Source of the DNA: Flavobacterium sp. UBA7680
Lineage (GTDB): Bacteria > Bacteroidota > Bacteroidia > Flavobacteriales > Flavobacteriaceae
Direction of reading: 5' to 3'
Length of the DNA: 62,573 nucleotides
NCBI RefSeq assembly: GCF_002482975.1
Contig: NZ_DLHA01000030.1
Span: forward strand, 1-62,573
Of the stretch, positions 16,256 through 25,119 are shown piece by piece. A program made the translations under genes and the position numbers. Numbering within the stretch: position 1 is the stretch's first letter; each line of letters begins with the position of its first letter. The notes beneath the pieces were generated by a model, which saw only the letters and a program-made list of their open reading frames with translations, was not told the DNA's origin and did not search any database.

Positions 16256-18013
16256 TTATTTTTTAGAAACACTTTTTTTTCCATCCAAAAAATCCAGATA
16301 ATTCAAATTGAATCCTCCTTTTTCAAAAACTACTTTTATTTTATTTTCTCCTGTGTTTAATTCTACATCAGATAAAATAATAGTTTTCCATTTTTCATTT
16401 CCACCAGTTACAGGCAATGTTATGGTTTTTGATTTTATACCATTTGCTGTTTCTAAATGAAGCTGCCCTTCTAGGTTTTCGCTTGAATAACGAATGGCAA
16501 CATTGTATTTATTTTGCTTTTTAACTTGTGCTGTAAATTGTAACCATTCTCCATCTTCAATAAATGAAACCTGATAACCGTTTGATCCGGCATCTTTACA
16601 AGGCAGGATATCAACACCATCATTACGCATTGTATTTCCTTTATTCCATTGATCAAAATTTCCTGTTGCGACTCTGTAATTGATAAAATCTTTATCAGAA
16701 TAAGCAAATCCGTTTGTTCCCAAATCATATTGCGTTGCAATTATTTTTCCGGGAATTGTGTGCTTTTTATAGGGTTTTGTATCGTTTGTCTGCACTTGTC
16801 TGAACATCGCATCGATTACATCTGGTTTAACGGTTACGTTTTCCATTTTGTAGTTATCGGCCATTTTCATTAATGTTTTTTTCGAAAATTCTGCCGATGG
16901 TTTTTCACCGCCGTCTTTCCAGTATTTCAGTAAAACATCATATTCCGGAATTTTAGTTACCGAAGTCACACCAGCAATATTTTCGATTTTTTTCATTGGC
17001 CAAAAAGCCCATCCAATATTATTGGTTTCTACCAATGTCAAAGCATCTTTAAACCAAACGTTTGAGTTTTCGCCGCTTTCTCCTAACCAGATAGGAACAT
17101 TATATTGGGTTCTGTAATCCAGCATTTTCTGGATAGATTCTTTGTCGTTGTAATTCCAATATTTGTGGAAACTCAACGCCATGTTTTCATCCCATAAAGG
17201 GAAAACTCCATTGTAGTTATTTCCCCAGCAATTTCCTTCGATAATTACTAAGTGGTTGGTGTCGACTTCGCGAATTGCTTTTGTAACGGCAACCATTAAG
17301 TCTCTTAAAGGTCCGTTTGAGTTTTCGTCGCAGCCATTTTTATTTGATCCGGTAAAATTCCAGTTTGGTTCGTTGATAATATCATAAGCTCCAAGCCACT
17401 GACTGTCTCTGTATCTGGAAGCCAGTTTTTTCCATAAAGCAATCATTTTTTTCTGATTAGCTTCACTTTGCCATAATGATGGTTTTGTGGTGTCGTAATC
17501 AGAAATTGCAGCGTCATTTCCTTGTCCGCCTGGCGCAGCGTGTAAGTCTAAAATCAAATAGATTTTATTTGCTTCGCACCATTTCAATAAATTATCTGTT
17601 ATGGTGAAACCTTCTTCTATCCAGGTAATTTCTCCATTTTTTTCCTGTTCAATTGGCGGCGTATATAAATTATAATGCATTGGGAGACGAATCGAATTGA
17701 AACCCCAAGCTGCCAGCGAATCGATATCACGTTTCGTGATTCCGTTTGCTTTGTAAGCTGCGTAAAATTCCTTTGTTCCCTGTTCTCCAATAACTTCTTC
17801 AATTTTTTGCTTGATTTGGTATTGCGGGCTTGCAAAAGGCTGTGTTTGTAACATATAACCTTCCTGAACCATCCATCCGCCAAGACCTAAGCCTCTTAGA
17901 ATAACGTTCTTTCCGTTTCCGTCAACAATTTTTTGTCCGTCTCTATGCAGAAATCCTTGTCCAAAAATTGTAACAGAAAACAAAAGCTGTAATGCTATTA
18001 TTGCTTTTTTCAT
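16256..18013 (-). CDS. GH5 glycoside hydrolase with C-terminal CBM6-like domain
   Basis: A 585-residue secreted enzyme with signal peptide (MKKAIIALQLLFSVTIFGQ). Residues ~25-400 form a GH5 barrel: LRGLGLGGWMVQEGYML, FNSIRLPMHY, LDLHAAPGGQ, acid/base Glu215 in IINEPNW, and nucleophile Glu312 in IWLGESGENS. Residues ~430-578 form a CBM6-like beta-sandwich (NDGVDILPCKDAGSNGYQV, EDGEWLQFTAQV). The barrel resembles the exo-beta-1,3-glucanase side of GH5, which fits the locus, but the subfamily was not determined. The carbohydrate-binding domain probably holds the enzyme on insoluble glucan. Next gene upstream is a GH30, 29 bases away. Confidence 0.87.
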   Translation of the reverse strand: MKKAIIALQLLFSVTIFGQGFLHRDGQKIVDGNGKNVILRGLGLGGWMVQEGYMLQTQPFASPQYQIKQKIEEVIGEQGTKEFYAAYKANGITKRDIDSLAAWGFNSIRLPMHYNLYTPPIEQEKNGEITWIEEGFTITDNLLKWCEANKIYLILDLHAAPGGQGNDAAISDYDTTKPSLWQSEANQKKMIALWKKLASRYRDSQWLGAYDIINEPNWNFTGSNKNGCDENSNGPLRDLMVAVTKAIREVDTNHLVIIEGNCWGNNYNGVFPLWDENMALSFHKYWNYNDKESIQKMLDYRTQYNVPIWLGESGENSNVWFKDALTLVETNNIGWAFWPMKKIENIAGVTSVTKIPEYDVLLKYWKDGGEKPSAEFSKKTLMKMADNYKMENVTVKPDVIDAMFRQVQTNDTKPYKKHTIPGKIIATQYDLGTNGFAYSDKDFINYRVATGNFDQWNKGNTMRNDGVDILPCKDAGSNGYQVSFIEDGEWLQFTAQVKKQNKYNVAIRYSSENLEGQLHLETANGIKSKTITLPVTGGNEKWKTIILSDVELNTGENKIKVVFEKGGFNLNYLDFLDGKKSVSKK

Positions 18014-18042
18014 TTGAAAATCAATTTTACTTTGCCTTTACT

Positions 18043-19515
18043 TTATTTCCAAGTATAAGTTCCAACAGCTCCTGCCTCAAGAGAAGTTGTGATCCATTTA
18101 TCATTGAATTTAACATTGAAAATTTCACTTACTGATGAATCATTTACTACCACTAAAACTTTTGATCCAGATGGTGTTATAAAGGCAACGTTTTGTAAAC
18201 TTCCGCTTGAATTACTAGCAATTCTAATAGATCCTGTAGGAACAAATTTTGATGCGTGTGCAATAATATAATAGGCAACATTTCGTTGAACGTTTTCACT
18301 TGAAGTTACGGTCAACGCACCTTTACACATGGAGCAGCCGCCGTTTGTATGAGGTTGAAAAGCTCCGTCGTTAGCTAAATTCCATTCTAATGCGTTTTTA
18401 CTGTAATTTCTCATCGAACCAATAACCACATTTCGAGTGTGCCATTTTAAATCTCCTGCAAAATCTCCTGCTGAAGATGTCCATTGTTCTGTGAAATACA
18501 CATTTTTTGTTGGGTAAGAGTTGTAAACATTACTTAGTGCACTGATATCTCCGGCATATAAATGGAATGCTGATCCGTCTACGAATGGAAATGCATCGGC
18601 ATCAGCCAAAATTGCTTTTGGATAATTTGGGTTATCACAATTATGATCGTAAGCAATAATTTTTACATTAAGATTTGCTGCTTTAAAAGCCGGCCCTAAA
18701 TTGTTTTTAATAAAGTTAGCCTGCTCTGCTGCAGACATATACATACTTGGATTATTTCCGTCATGTAAAGGTTCGTTTTGCGGAGTTATTGCATCAATTG
18801 TAATTCCTTCTGCTTTCATTTGCTGAATGTATTTTACAAAATATTTTGCATAGACATCATAATATTGCGTTTGCAATTTTCCTCCAATAAAACTGTCTTT
18901 ATCTTTCATCCAAAGCGGTGCTGACCAAGGTGAGCCTAAAATTAAAATCTTCGGGTTAATCGCTAAGATTTCTTTTAAAAGTGCAATTACTCCTGCTTTG
19001 TCTTTGTCTAAACTAAATTTTGCTAAAGTCAAATCAGTTTCGCCTGCTGCAAGATCATCATATGTAAATGGTGTTGCATTTAAGTCAGACGCTCCAATAC
19101 TGATTCTTAAATAACTAATTCCAATTGAATTAGCTCCAGTACCAAATAATTCTTGTAGAAGTGCACTTTTCTTTGCCGCAGTTAACTGATTAATTACATC
19201 AGCACTTCCGCCGGTTAATGTGTATCCAAAACCATCTACAGTTTGATATTTTTGTGCTGCATTAACTTCAATATTATTATATGAATTTGGTATTGTACCA
19301 AATCCTAATGTTCCACTTTGTTTTGCTAATAATACGCTTTGATCTCCTTTAGTTAACCAAAAATCAACATCGTTTGTTACTACTACTGGCGGGTTTACAA
19401 CTGGTGGATTTACCACAGGGTCAACTGCGTCATTTGATGTAGAGCATTTTACCTGAGAAAATACTGCCATTGAAAAGAACAATATTTTTATAGTGTTTTT
19501 AAAATTTAGTTTCAT
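18043..19515 (-). CDS. GH30 family glycoside hydrolase lipoprotein (group A, copy 1)
   Basis: A 490-residue lipoprotein with lipobox Cys24 (SQVKCSTS), a Pro/Val-rich spacer (residues ~31-47, with NPPVV repeats) that would hold the enzyme away from the membrane, then the GH30 barrel. Acid/base is Glu248 (TPQNEPLH) and nucleophile Glu343 (YFTEQWTS). It is a clear paralogue of the 12827 enzyme over the whole barrel. The extended spacer suggests display on the cell surface. Activity on beta-1,6- or beta-1,3-glucan is inferred from family and context. Confidence 0.88.
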   Translation of the reverse strand: MKLNFKNTIKILFFSMAVFSQVKCSTSNDAVDPVVNPPVVNPPVVVTNDVDFWLTKGDQSVLLAKQSGTLGFGTIPNSYNNIEVNAAQKYQTVDGFGYTLTGGSADVINQLTAAKKSALLQELFGTGANSIGISYLRISIGASDLNATPFTYDDLAAGETDLTLAKFSLDKDKAGVIALLKEILAINPKILILGSPWSAPLWMKDKDSFIGGKLQTQYYDVYAKYFVKYIQQMKAEGITIDAITPQNEPLHDGNNPSMYMSAAEQANFIKNNLGPAFKAANLNVKIIAYDHNCDNPNYPKAILADADAFPFVDGSAFHLYAGDISALSNVYNSYPTKNVYFTEQWTSSAGDFAGDLKWHTRNVVIGSMRNYSKNALEWNLANDGAFQPHTNGGCSMCKGALTVTSSENVQRNVAYYIIAHASKFVPTGSIRIASNSSGSLQNVAFITPSGSKVLVVVNDSSVSEIFNVKFNDKWITTSLEAGAVGTYTWK

Positions 19516-19540
19516 TTTTAATAGTTTTTTAGTTCAGCAT

Positions 19541-21004
19541 CTAGTATACAATGGTTTGTATAGCATGTGCCGGAATAGTTATAGTATTTTGTGAGTTGTG
19601 GTTAGTTAGTGTGTAAACAATTTCATTATCTGATTGGTTCATGACAATGGTTATTATTTTGTCATCAGAATTTTTGAAAGAGGTGCTTATTAATTTTTTG
19701 TCGCTTATTGTCTGAATTATTCTTTTTGCATTTGGACGAATAAATTTCGAAAGATGTCCAATGTAATAATACATCGGTGTGTAGATTAATTCGTCTTTTG
19801 TAGCATGAATTGGTGAAAAACAGAAGTTTCCAACATGATTTGGGCCTCCGTTTTGATCCAGAAGAATATTCCAGTCTGTCCAGCCAACGGTTCCGTTGTT
19901 GAAATCGTTGATCATGTTAAGTCCATATCGTTCTGCATTTCCCCAAAACTGAAATCTTGAAGCATCAAATTTTTCAATACAGCCTTCAGTAAAAAGTAAA
20001 TTTTTATTTGGAAAAGCTTGATGTACTTCACCTACTGATTCGAATTTGGGTGTCCCGCCGTTCCATGTTTCGTACCAATGAAATCCAATTCCCCATGCAT
20101 ATTTTGAAACTTCAGGATCTGAGAAAACAAGATTGGCTCTTTTGGTTAACATATCTCCGCGATTGTGATCCCAGATTATAACGTTCTTAGAGCTAAGTCC
20201 TTCTTTTTCTAAAGTTGGTCCAAGAAAGTTTTTAAGAAAATCTCTTTCTGCTTCTGGAGTATAGATGCAAGATTCCCATCTTTGTTTTGCCATCGGCTCA
20301 TTTTGAATGGTTAATCCCCAAACCGGAATTCCTTCTTTTTCATAAGCTCTTATAAATTTAACATAATAATTTGCCCATGATTGTGCAAACTCTGGCAACA
20401 AAACGCCGCCGTGTAAAATATCATTATTGTCTTTCATGAAAGCTGGGGGACTCCATGGACTAACAAATAATGTTAAATTTCCGCCGGCAGTTTCAATTGC
20501 ACTTTTTATTAATGGAATTCTATATTTTCGATCGTGATCAATGTTGAAGGTTTTTAAATCTTTATCACCTTCGGCAACATAAGTATAACTGTCACTGCTA
20601 AAATCGCAGCTGTGAATATTTGTTCTGGCTAAAGTATATCCTATTCCTTTATTTTTATCGTAATAAGCGGTTAGGAATTCTTGTTGTTTTTTTGGAGATA
20701 GCTTCGCGAAAACTTCAGCACTTGCGTCTGTAATTGCGCCGCCAATTCCTAAGAAAGTCTGATCTGTTTTATCGGCATCTAAAGAAATAGAAACCGTTGA
20801 TTTTGTTTGTTGTGTAGTAGAATTTGAAATTAGATTATCTGATAATGATAATCTCAAATTGGTATTTTCGGCTGTAGTATAAACCGTAATTTTTTTATTT
20901 GTTTTGGATGCAGAAACAGCTGATCCGTTTGCAGTTTTTGATGTTGAACAACTTACTTGCAAAATTATTATTAAAACTAATAAGATTCTATTGATGGTTT
21001 TCAT
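19541..21004 (-). CDS. GH30 family glycoside hydrolase lipoprotein (group B, copy 2)
   Basis: A 487-residue lipoprotein (lipobox Cys19, LQVSCSTS). The GH30 barrel carries acid/base Glu236 (TIQNEPMAKQRWESC) and nucleophile Glu340 (LLFTEGCIEKFD); the fold opens with FLGIGGAITDASA. This glucosylceramidase-like group differs from group A (12827, 18043) and is closest to the 21097 enzyme. Bacterial members act as beta-glucosidases, beta-glucanases or beta-xylosidases, so the exact reaction is open. ATG 21004 was preferred because it begins a standard lipoprotein signal; an ATG six codons upstream (21022) is also in frame. Confidence 0.86.
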   Translation of the reverse strand: MKTINRILLVLIIILQVSCSTSKTANGSAVSASKTNKKITVYTTAENTNLRLSLSDNLISNSTTQQTKSTVSISLDADKTDQTFLGIGGAITDASAEVFAKLSPKKQQEFLTAYYDKNKGIGYTLARTNIHSCDFSSDSYTYVAEGDKDLKTFNIDHDRKYRIPLIKSAIETAGGNLTLFVSPWSPPAFMKDNNDILHGGVLLPEFAQSWANYYVKFIRAYEKEGIPVWGLTIQNEPMAKQRWESCIYTPEAERDFLKNFLGPTLEKEGLSSKNVIIWDHNRGDMLTKRANLVFSDPEVSKYAWGIGFHWYETWNGGTPKFESVGEVHQAFPNKNLLFTEGCIEKFDASRFQFWGNAERYGLNMINDFNNGTVGWTDWNILLDQNGGPNHVGNFCFSPIHATKDELIYTPMYYYIGHLSKFIRPNAKRIIQTISDKKLISTSFKNSDDKIITIVMNQSDNEIVYTLTNHNSQNTITIPAHAIQTIVY

Positions 21005-21043
21005 TGTTACTTCAAAAAGCATTTTATTTCAAATTAAAAAATT

Positions 21044-21076
21044 GAGGGCTGGGTTGGATGATTCAAATCAGCCCTC
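21044..21076 (-). terminator. Intercistronic hairpin between two GH30 genes
   Basis: On the minus strand an 8-base stem (GAGGGCTG with CAGCCCTC) with a 17-base loop is followed by AATTTTTTAA. It lies in the 92-base gap between two GH30 genes and could act as a partial terminator or RNA-end stabiliser. Confidence 0.5.
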
Positions 21077-21096
21077 TTCTGTTAACTCAAAAAATA

Positions 21097-22551
21097 TTAA
21101 TAAACAAGCGTTTGTATAGCGTGTGCAGGAATTTTGATTACTGATTTTTCTGCTGCTATTATCAAATTATATGTAATTTCTTTATCTGTTTTGTTCATTA
21201 CAATTGTTGCCATTGTACCATCTGTATTTAAGAATGATGTACTTAACAAACCGCTTCTGCTTACTGCAGAACTAACTCTTTTTGCATTTAAACGAATGAA
21301 TTTTGAAAAATGCCCTATGTAATAGTAAGATGGTGTGTAAATTAACTCTCCTGTTGTTGTGTCAGCATGGATTGGTGCAAAACAGAAATTTCCAACATGG
21401 TTAGGCCCTCCGTTTTGATCTAAAAGAATGTTCCAGTCTGTCCATCCAACGGTTCCGTTATTGAAATCATTAATCATAGAAATTCCGTAACGTTCTCCAT
21501 TACCCCAAAACTGATATTTTGCAGCATCAAATTTCTCAACACATCCTTCTGTAAACAAAAGTTTTTTGTCTGGATATGCCTCATTTACTTTTGCAACATT
21601 GTCAAACATTGAATCTCCTCCTGACCAGTTTTCATACCAGTGAAAACCCATTCCCCAAACATATTTTGCTGCTTCCGGATCAGAGTAAATTACGTTTGCT
21701 CTGTAATTCATTAGGTCACGATTGTGATCCCAAACGATAATTTTTTTATCTCCAAGTTTTTCTTTTTTCAAAGTTGGACCTAAAAAGTTTTTAATGAAAT
21801 CTCTTTCAGCTTCAGCTGTATAAATGCACGATTCCCAAGTTTGAACAGCCATTGGCTCGTTTTGAGTTGATGTTCCCCAAATTGGAATTCCTTCTTTCTC
21901 GTATGCTTTTATAAACTTGGCATAAAAGTTTGCCCAAGTTTGGTAATATTCTGGTAATAATGTTCCTCCTTTTAGTACGTTTCCGTTGCTTTTCATAAAA
22001 GCATTTGGTGACCAAGGTGCAACATAAGTCAATAATTTTCCTCCTGCAGTCTGGATTGCCTGTTTGATTAACGGAATACGAAATTGTCTATCGTGATCAA
22101 TAGTAAACGTTTTTAAATCTTTATCTCCTTCTGTGATATAAGAGTAGCTTCCACTGCTAAAATCAGAACTTTGAATTGTGGTTCTTAGCAAAGAATAGCC
22201 AATTCCTTTTTGTTTATCGTAGTAGGCATTTAAAAATTCTGTTTGTTTTTCTTTTGAAAGTTTAGCAAAAATTTCGGCACTTGCATCAGTAATGGCACCT
22301 CCAATTCCCATAAAGGTTTGAAACTTTTTAGACGGTTCTACAAAAACAGAAATCTCCGTTTCAAGAGGTTGTTTTGATGCTGAAAAAGTCAAATTATCTG
22401 TTGATGTTAATCTTAGTTTTGAATTTTCGGCAGTAGTATAAACCGTTATCTTTTTCCCGTTGGTTGTAAATTCTTTCTTTGCTTTTGTCTGCTGTGCAAG
22501 AGCGGTGACTGTAAACAAAAAGCACAGAAACTTTAAAGTATTTTTTTTCAT
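21097..22551 (-). CDS. GH30 family glycoside hydrolase, secreted (group B, copy 1)
   Basis: A 484-residue enzyme with a cleavable signal peptide (MKKNTLKFLCFLFTVTALAQ) and no lipobox, unlike its neighbours, so it is probably periplasmic or released. Barrel motifs: MGIGGAITDASA, acid/base Glu232 (STQNEPMAVQTWESC), nucleophile Glu335 (LLFTEGCVEKFD). It is a near twin of the 19541 protein along its length, which points to tandem duplication followed by a change of localisation. It is the first enzyme gene after the SusCD/binding-protein genes and is preceded by an intercistronic hairpin. Confidence 0.87.
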   Translation of the reverse strand: MKKNTLKFLCFLFTVTALAQQTKAKKEFTTNGKKITVYTTAENSKLRLTSTDNLTFSASKQPLETEISVFVEPSKKFQTFMGIGGAITDASAEIFAKLSKEKQTEFLNAYYDKQKGIGYSLLRTTIQSSDFSSGSYSYITEGDKDLKTFTIDHDRQFRIPLIKQAIQTAGGKLLTYVAPWSPNAFMKSNGNVLKGGTLLPEYYQTWANFYAKFIKAYEKEGIPIWGTSTQNEPMAVQTWESCIYTAEAERDFIKNFLGPTLKKEKLGDKKIIVWDHNRDLMNYRANVIYSDPEAAKYVWGMGFHWYENWSGGDSMFDNVAKVNEAYPDKKLLFTEGCVEKFDAAKYQFWGNGERYGISMINDFNNGTVGWTDWNILLDQNGGPNHVGNFCFAPIHADTTTGELIYTPSYYYIGHFSKFIRLNAKRVSSAVSRSGLLSTSFLNTDGTMATIVMNKTDKEITYNLIIAAEKSVIKIPAHAIQTLVY

Positions 22552-22620
22552 TCTTTTCTTTGATTTTTTAATTCTAAAAGAAGTTTTCAGAAACTCGTTC
22601 TCTGATTGCTTAGGATTTAA

Positions 22621-22655
22621 AAATAGCCCATACTCATAATGATTATGGGCTATTT
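22621..22655 (-). terminator. Perfect-stem hairpin after the SusCD and binding-protein genes
   Basis: A 12-base perfect stem (22621-22632 with 22644-22655, 11-base loop) is followed on the minus strand by TTTTTAAA. It sits in the 133-base gap after the binding-protein gene. It could lower transcription of the enzyme genes relative to the uptake genes, or end a separate transcript. Confidence 0.65.
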
Positions 22656-22684
22656 ACAACCAAACTTAAACTTAACTTAAACTT

Positions 22685-23560
22685 TTATTTTCCTCTCATT
22701 TCGATTCTGCTCACAGTAATTCCATCTTTTGTGAAAGTATTACCACCAGAACGAATTAGTAGATAGATTTTACCTGTAGTATCAAATTTTACAACATTTG
22801 AAACAGAAGCTGTTCCGTCATTTTTAACACAGCCAACTGAAGAAAGCCTTCCTGTAAAAGCTCCTTTTGCGCAGCCATCCCAAGTGCTCAGACCCATTAC
22901 TTTGTTATCTTTATATTCAACACCATCTTTAGGTACAGATTTCCCAGCATATACTTCAAACCATGTTTCATCAGATCCACTTGGACAAGAAACAAGCATA
23001 TCAATTGTATATTCTTTATCTTTTACAACATCAATTGCTTGATAAATTCCTTCTTGCGCCCATCCTCCTGGAGAATGAATTGTTGCAGTTCCTGAATTAA
23101 ATGACCAAAATGCAGCACCAGTAGCGCTTAATTTTGCTGATGACCATTGAGCTATATCAGCTGCGTTATTAAAGAATCCTCCTCTAACTAAATTAGGTTT
23201 AGCAGGATCTGAAGCTGCAACTACAATATCATGAGAAACTTTAGATGTAGCACCTCCAGCAGCAATAGCTGTATGAGTTACAGTATAAGTACCGGCATCT
23301 GGTAAAACAACTTCTTCTGTCATTTTACCCATATATGCTCCATATCCAATATCCCATTTTGATGAAATTACTCCATTTTCCTGAGCAGTTAAAAGATAAG
23401 TATTTACTTTTCCTGCAACAGGAGCAATTGTAAAAGCAGCATCAACATTTGCAGCTGTTAAACCGTTATTAGCCGGATCATCATCACAGCCAGTAAGCGA
23501 ACCTAATGCTATCGCAAGCATTAGGTAAGCACTTCTTTTTAAAATTATACTTAGGTTCAT
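22685..23560 (-). CDS. Surface glycan-binding lipoprotein (SusE-position), PKD plus carbohydrate-binding-like domain
   Basis: A 291-residue lipoprotein (lipobox Cys25, GSLTGCDDD). Residues ~40-110 look like a PKD/Ig-like domain (the DAGTYTVTHTAIAAGG strand pair). Residues ~120-290 resemble a jelly-roll carbohydrate-binding module (NLVRGGFFNNAADIAQWSS, YQAIDVVKDKEYTIDMLVS, FEVYAGKSVPKDG). Position directly after susD is that of SusE/SusF-type surface glycan-binding proteins. It probably binds the glucan at the cell surface. Neither domain has been confirmed by profile search. Confidence 0.75.
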   Translation of the reverse strand: MNLSIILKRSAYLMLAIALGSLTGCDDDPANNGLTAANVDAAFTIAPVAGKVNTYLLTAQENGVISSKWDIGYGAYMGKMTEEVVLPDAGTYTVTHTAIAAGGATSKVSHDIVVAASDPAKPNLVRGGFFNNAADIAQWSSAKLSATGAAFWSFNSGTATIHSPGGWAQEGIYQAIDVVKDKEYTIDMLVSCPSGSDETWFEVYAGKSVPKDGVEYKDNKVMGLSTWDGCAKGAFTGRLSSVGCVKNDGTASVSNVVKFDTTGKIYLLIRSGGNTFTKDGITVSRIEMRGK

Positions 23561-23594
23561 TTTCTTTTTGGTTTTTGGTTAGATAGTTTTTTTG

Positions 23595-25109
23595 TTATTC
23601 GTAGTTAGGATTTTGTTTTAATTTAGTCCCTGTTAATTCTACGTAAGGAATTGGGAAGATTTCATCAGTCCCAGCATTGAATCCTCTGTCAGATAAAGCA
23701 GTAGCAGCATCACCCCATCTTACTAAGTCAAAGAATCTGTGTCCTTCACCTGCAAGCTCCATTCTTCTTTCATTTTTGATAGCAGCTAATGTTACCGGAA
23801 TTGAAGCAAGGCCAACTCTCGCTCTTACTGCATCAAGTAAAGCTTGTGCTCTAGCACCAGTAGCACCTAATGCTTCAGCTTCTAATAAATAAGTATCTGC
23901 TAATCTGATAACATAAGAGTTTTGTTTGTAGTTCAACTCAGCAGCTCCACCACCCGTACGAACATCAGTTTTTCTTGGTAAAAATTTGTTCAAGAAATAA
24001 CCTGTGTCTTGGTAACCTGGAATATAATCAGCTTTACCAGCAGCTTTTAACGCTTTTAAGTCAAAAATAGTTGCGTCAAATCTAGGATCAGTTTTCATTG
24101 CATCGTATAGTTTTTGTGTTGGAACACTAAAACTCCATCCAGAAGGAAGGTCTGCTGCAGTAGAATTTGCAGGTCTAGAATAACCTCTAGGTCCAACCAT
24201 TACGTTTAATGAGTTTCCTTCGTCTCTTCCAGACCCCCAGAATCCCCAATCAGAGTTTCCAGCACTAGTATGAGATACTTCAAGAAGTGATTCTGAATTA
24301 AATTTGTTAGCCACAACCCATAAATCACTAAACTTAGCAAGTAATTTATTTCCATATTGGTTAGCTTGTCCTGGTGTACCATTTACTTGAGCAAGAATTG
24401 CAGCAGCTTCTGCATTTTTCCCATCATATAAATAAACTTTTCCAAGTAATGCCTGAGCAGCTCCTCTTGTTAAACGACCTGATCCTGTAGCAGCATCTAC
24501 ACTAGTAGGTAAAGCTGGAATAGCTTCTACCAAATCTTTTTCGATTTGAGCATAAACAGCAGTTGGAGCTGATTGCTCGACATTTAACATAGTTGATGTT
24601 GTAAGCGGTTCCAAGATTAATGGAATATTCTTAAACATTCTAACTAAATTGAAATAGTATAATGCTCTTAAAGCTTTAGCTTCACCTGTGAATCTAACTT
24701 TTAATGCATCTGACATATTAACTCCAGACATTTTTGATAACAAAACGTTTGCTCTGTAAACACCTTGATAATGATCATTCCAGAAACTTCCAGGAATAAT
24801 TAATGAAGTTAATGAGTGAGTTGAAAAATTTTGAATTCCCTGACCATCTGAAGCTCCACCACCACCAGCATAGAAATCATCTGAACCGGCATTTAGCATA
24901 GCAACCAAGTTTTCAAAACCTCCAGTATTTTTTCTTAATGGATCGTAAACCCCAACAAGAGCAGCAGTAGCTTGCTGTTCGTCTTTGTAGTAACTAGTTG
25001 ATAGGAAAGATCCCTTTGGGTCAACGCTCACGAAATCTTCTGAACAAGATCCTGCTAAAGCTGCCAAAGCTACAACAGCGTATATATATTTAAATTTATT
25101 TTTCATCAT
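23595..25109 (-). CDS. SusD/RagB family outer-membrane lipoprotein
   Basis: A 504-residue SusD-family lipoprotein (lipobox Cys22, LAGSCSEDF). Family hallmarks are the SSYYKDEQQATAALVGVYDPLR start, the TPR-like helices (RFTGEAKALRALYYFNLVRMF), and the C-terminal NERRMELAGEGHRFFDLVRWG motif followed by PIPYVEL...NPNY. It forms the lid over the SusC channel and captures oligosaccharides at the cell surface. The gene starts 10 bases after susC on the same strand. Confidence 0.95.
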   Translation of the reverse strand: MMKNKFKYIYAVVALAALAGSCSEDFVSVDPKGSFLSTSYYKDEQQATAALVGVYDPLRKNTGGFENLVAMLNAGSDDFYAGGGGASDGQGIQNFSTHSLTSLIIPGSFWNDHYQGVYRANVLLSKMSGVNMSDALKVRFTGEAKALRALYYFNLVRMFKNIPLILEPLTTSTMLNVEQSAPTAVYAQIEKDLVEAIPALPTSVDAATGSGRLTRGAAQALLGKVYLYDGKNAEAAAILAQVNGTPGQANQYGNKLLAKFSDLWVVANKFNSESLLEVSHTSAGNSDWGFWGSGRDEGNSLNVMVGPRGYSRPANSTAADLPSGWSFSVPTQKLYDAMKTDPRFDATIFDLKALKAAGKADYIPGYQDTGYFLNKFLPRKTDVRTGGGAAELNYKQNSYVIRLADTYLLEAEALGATGARAQALLDAVRARVGLASIPVTLAAIKNERRMELAGEGHRFFDLVRWGDAATALSDRGFNAGTDEIFPIPYVELTGTKLKQNPNYE

Positions 25110-25119
25110 TCTTTAATTA

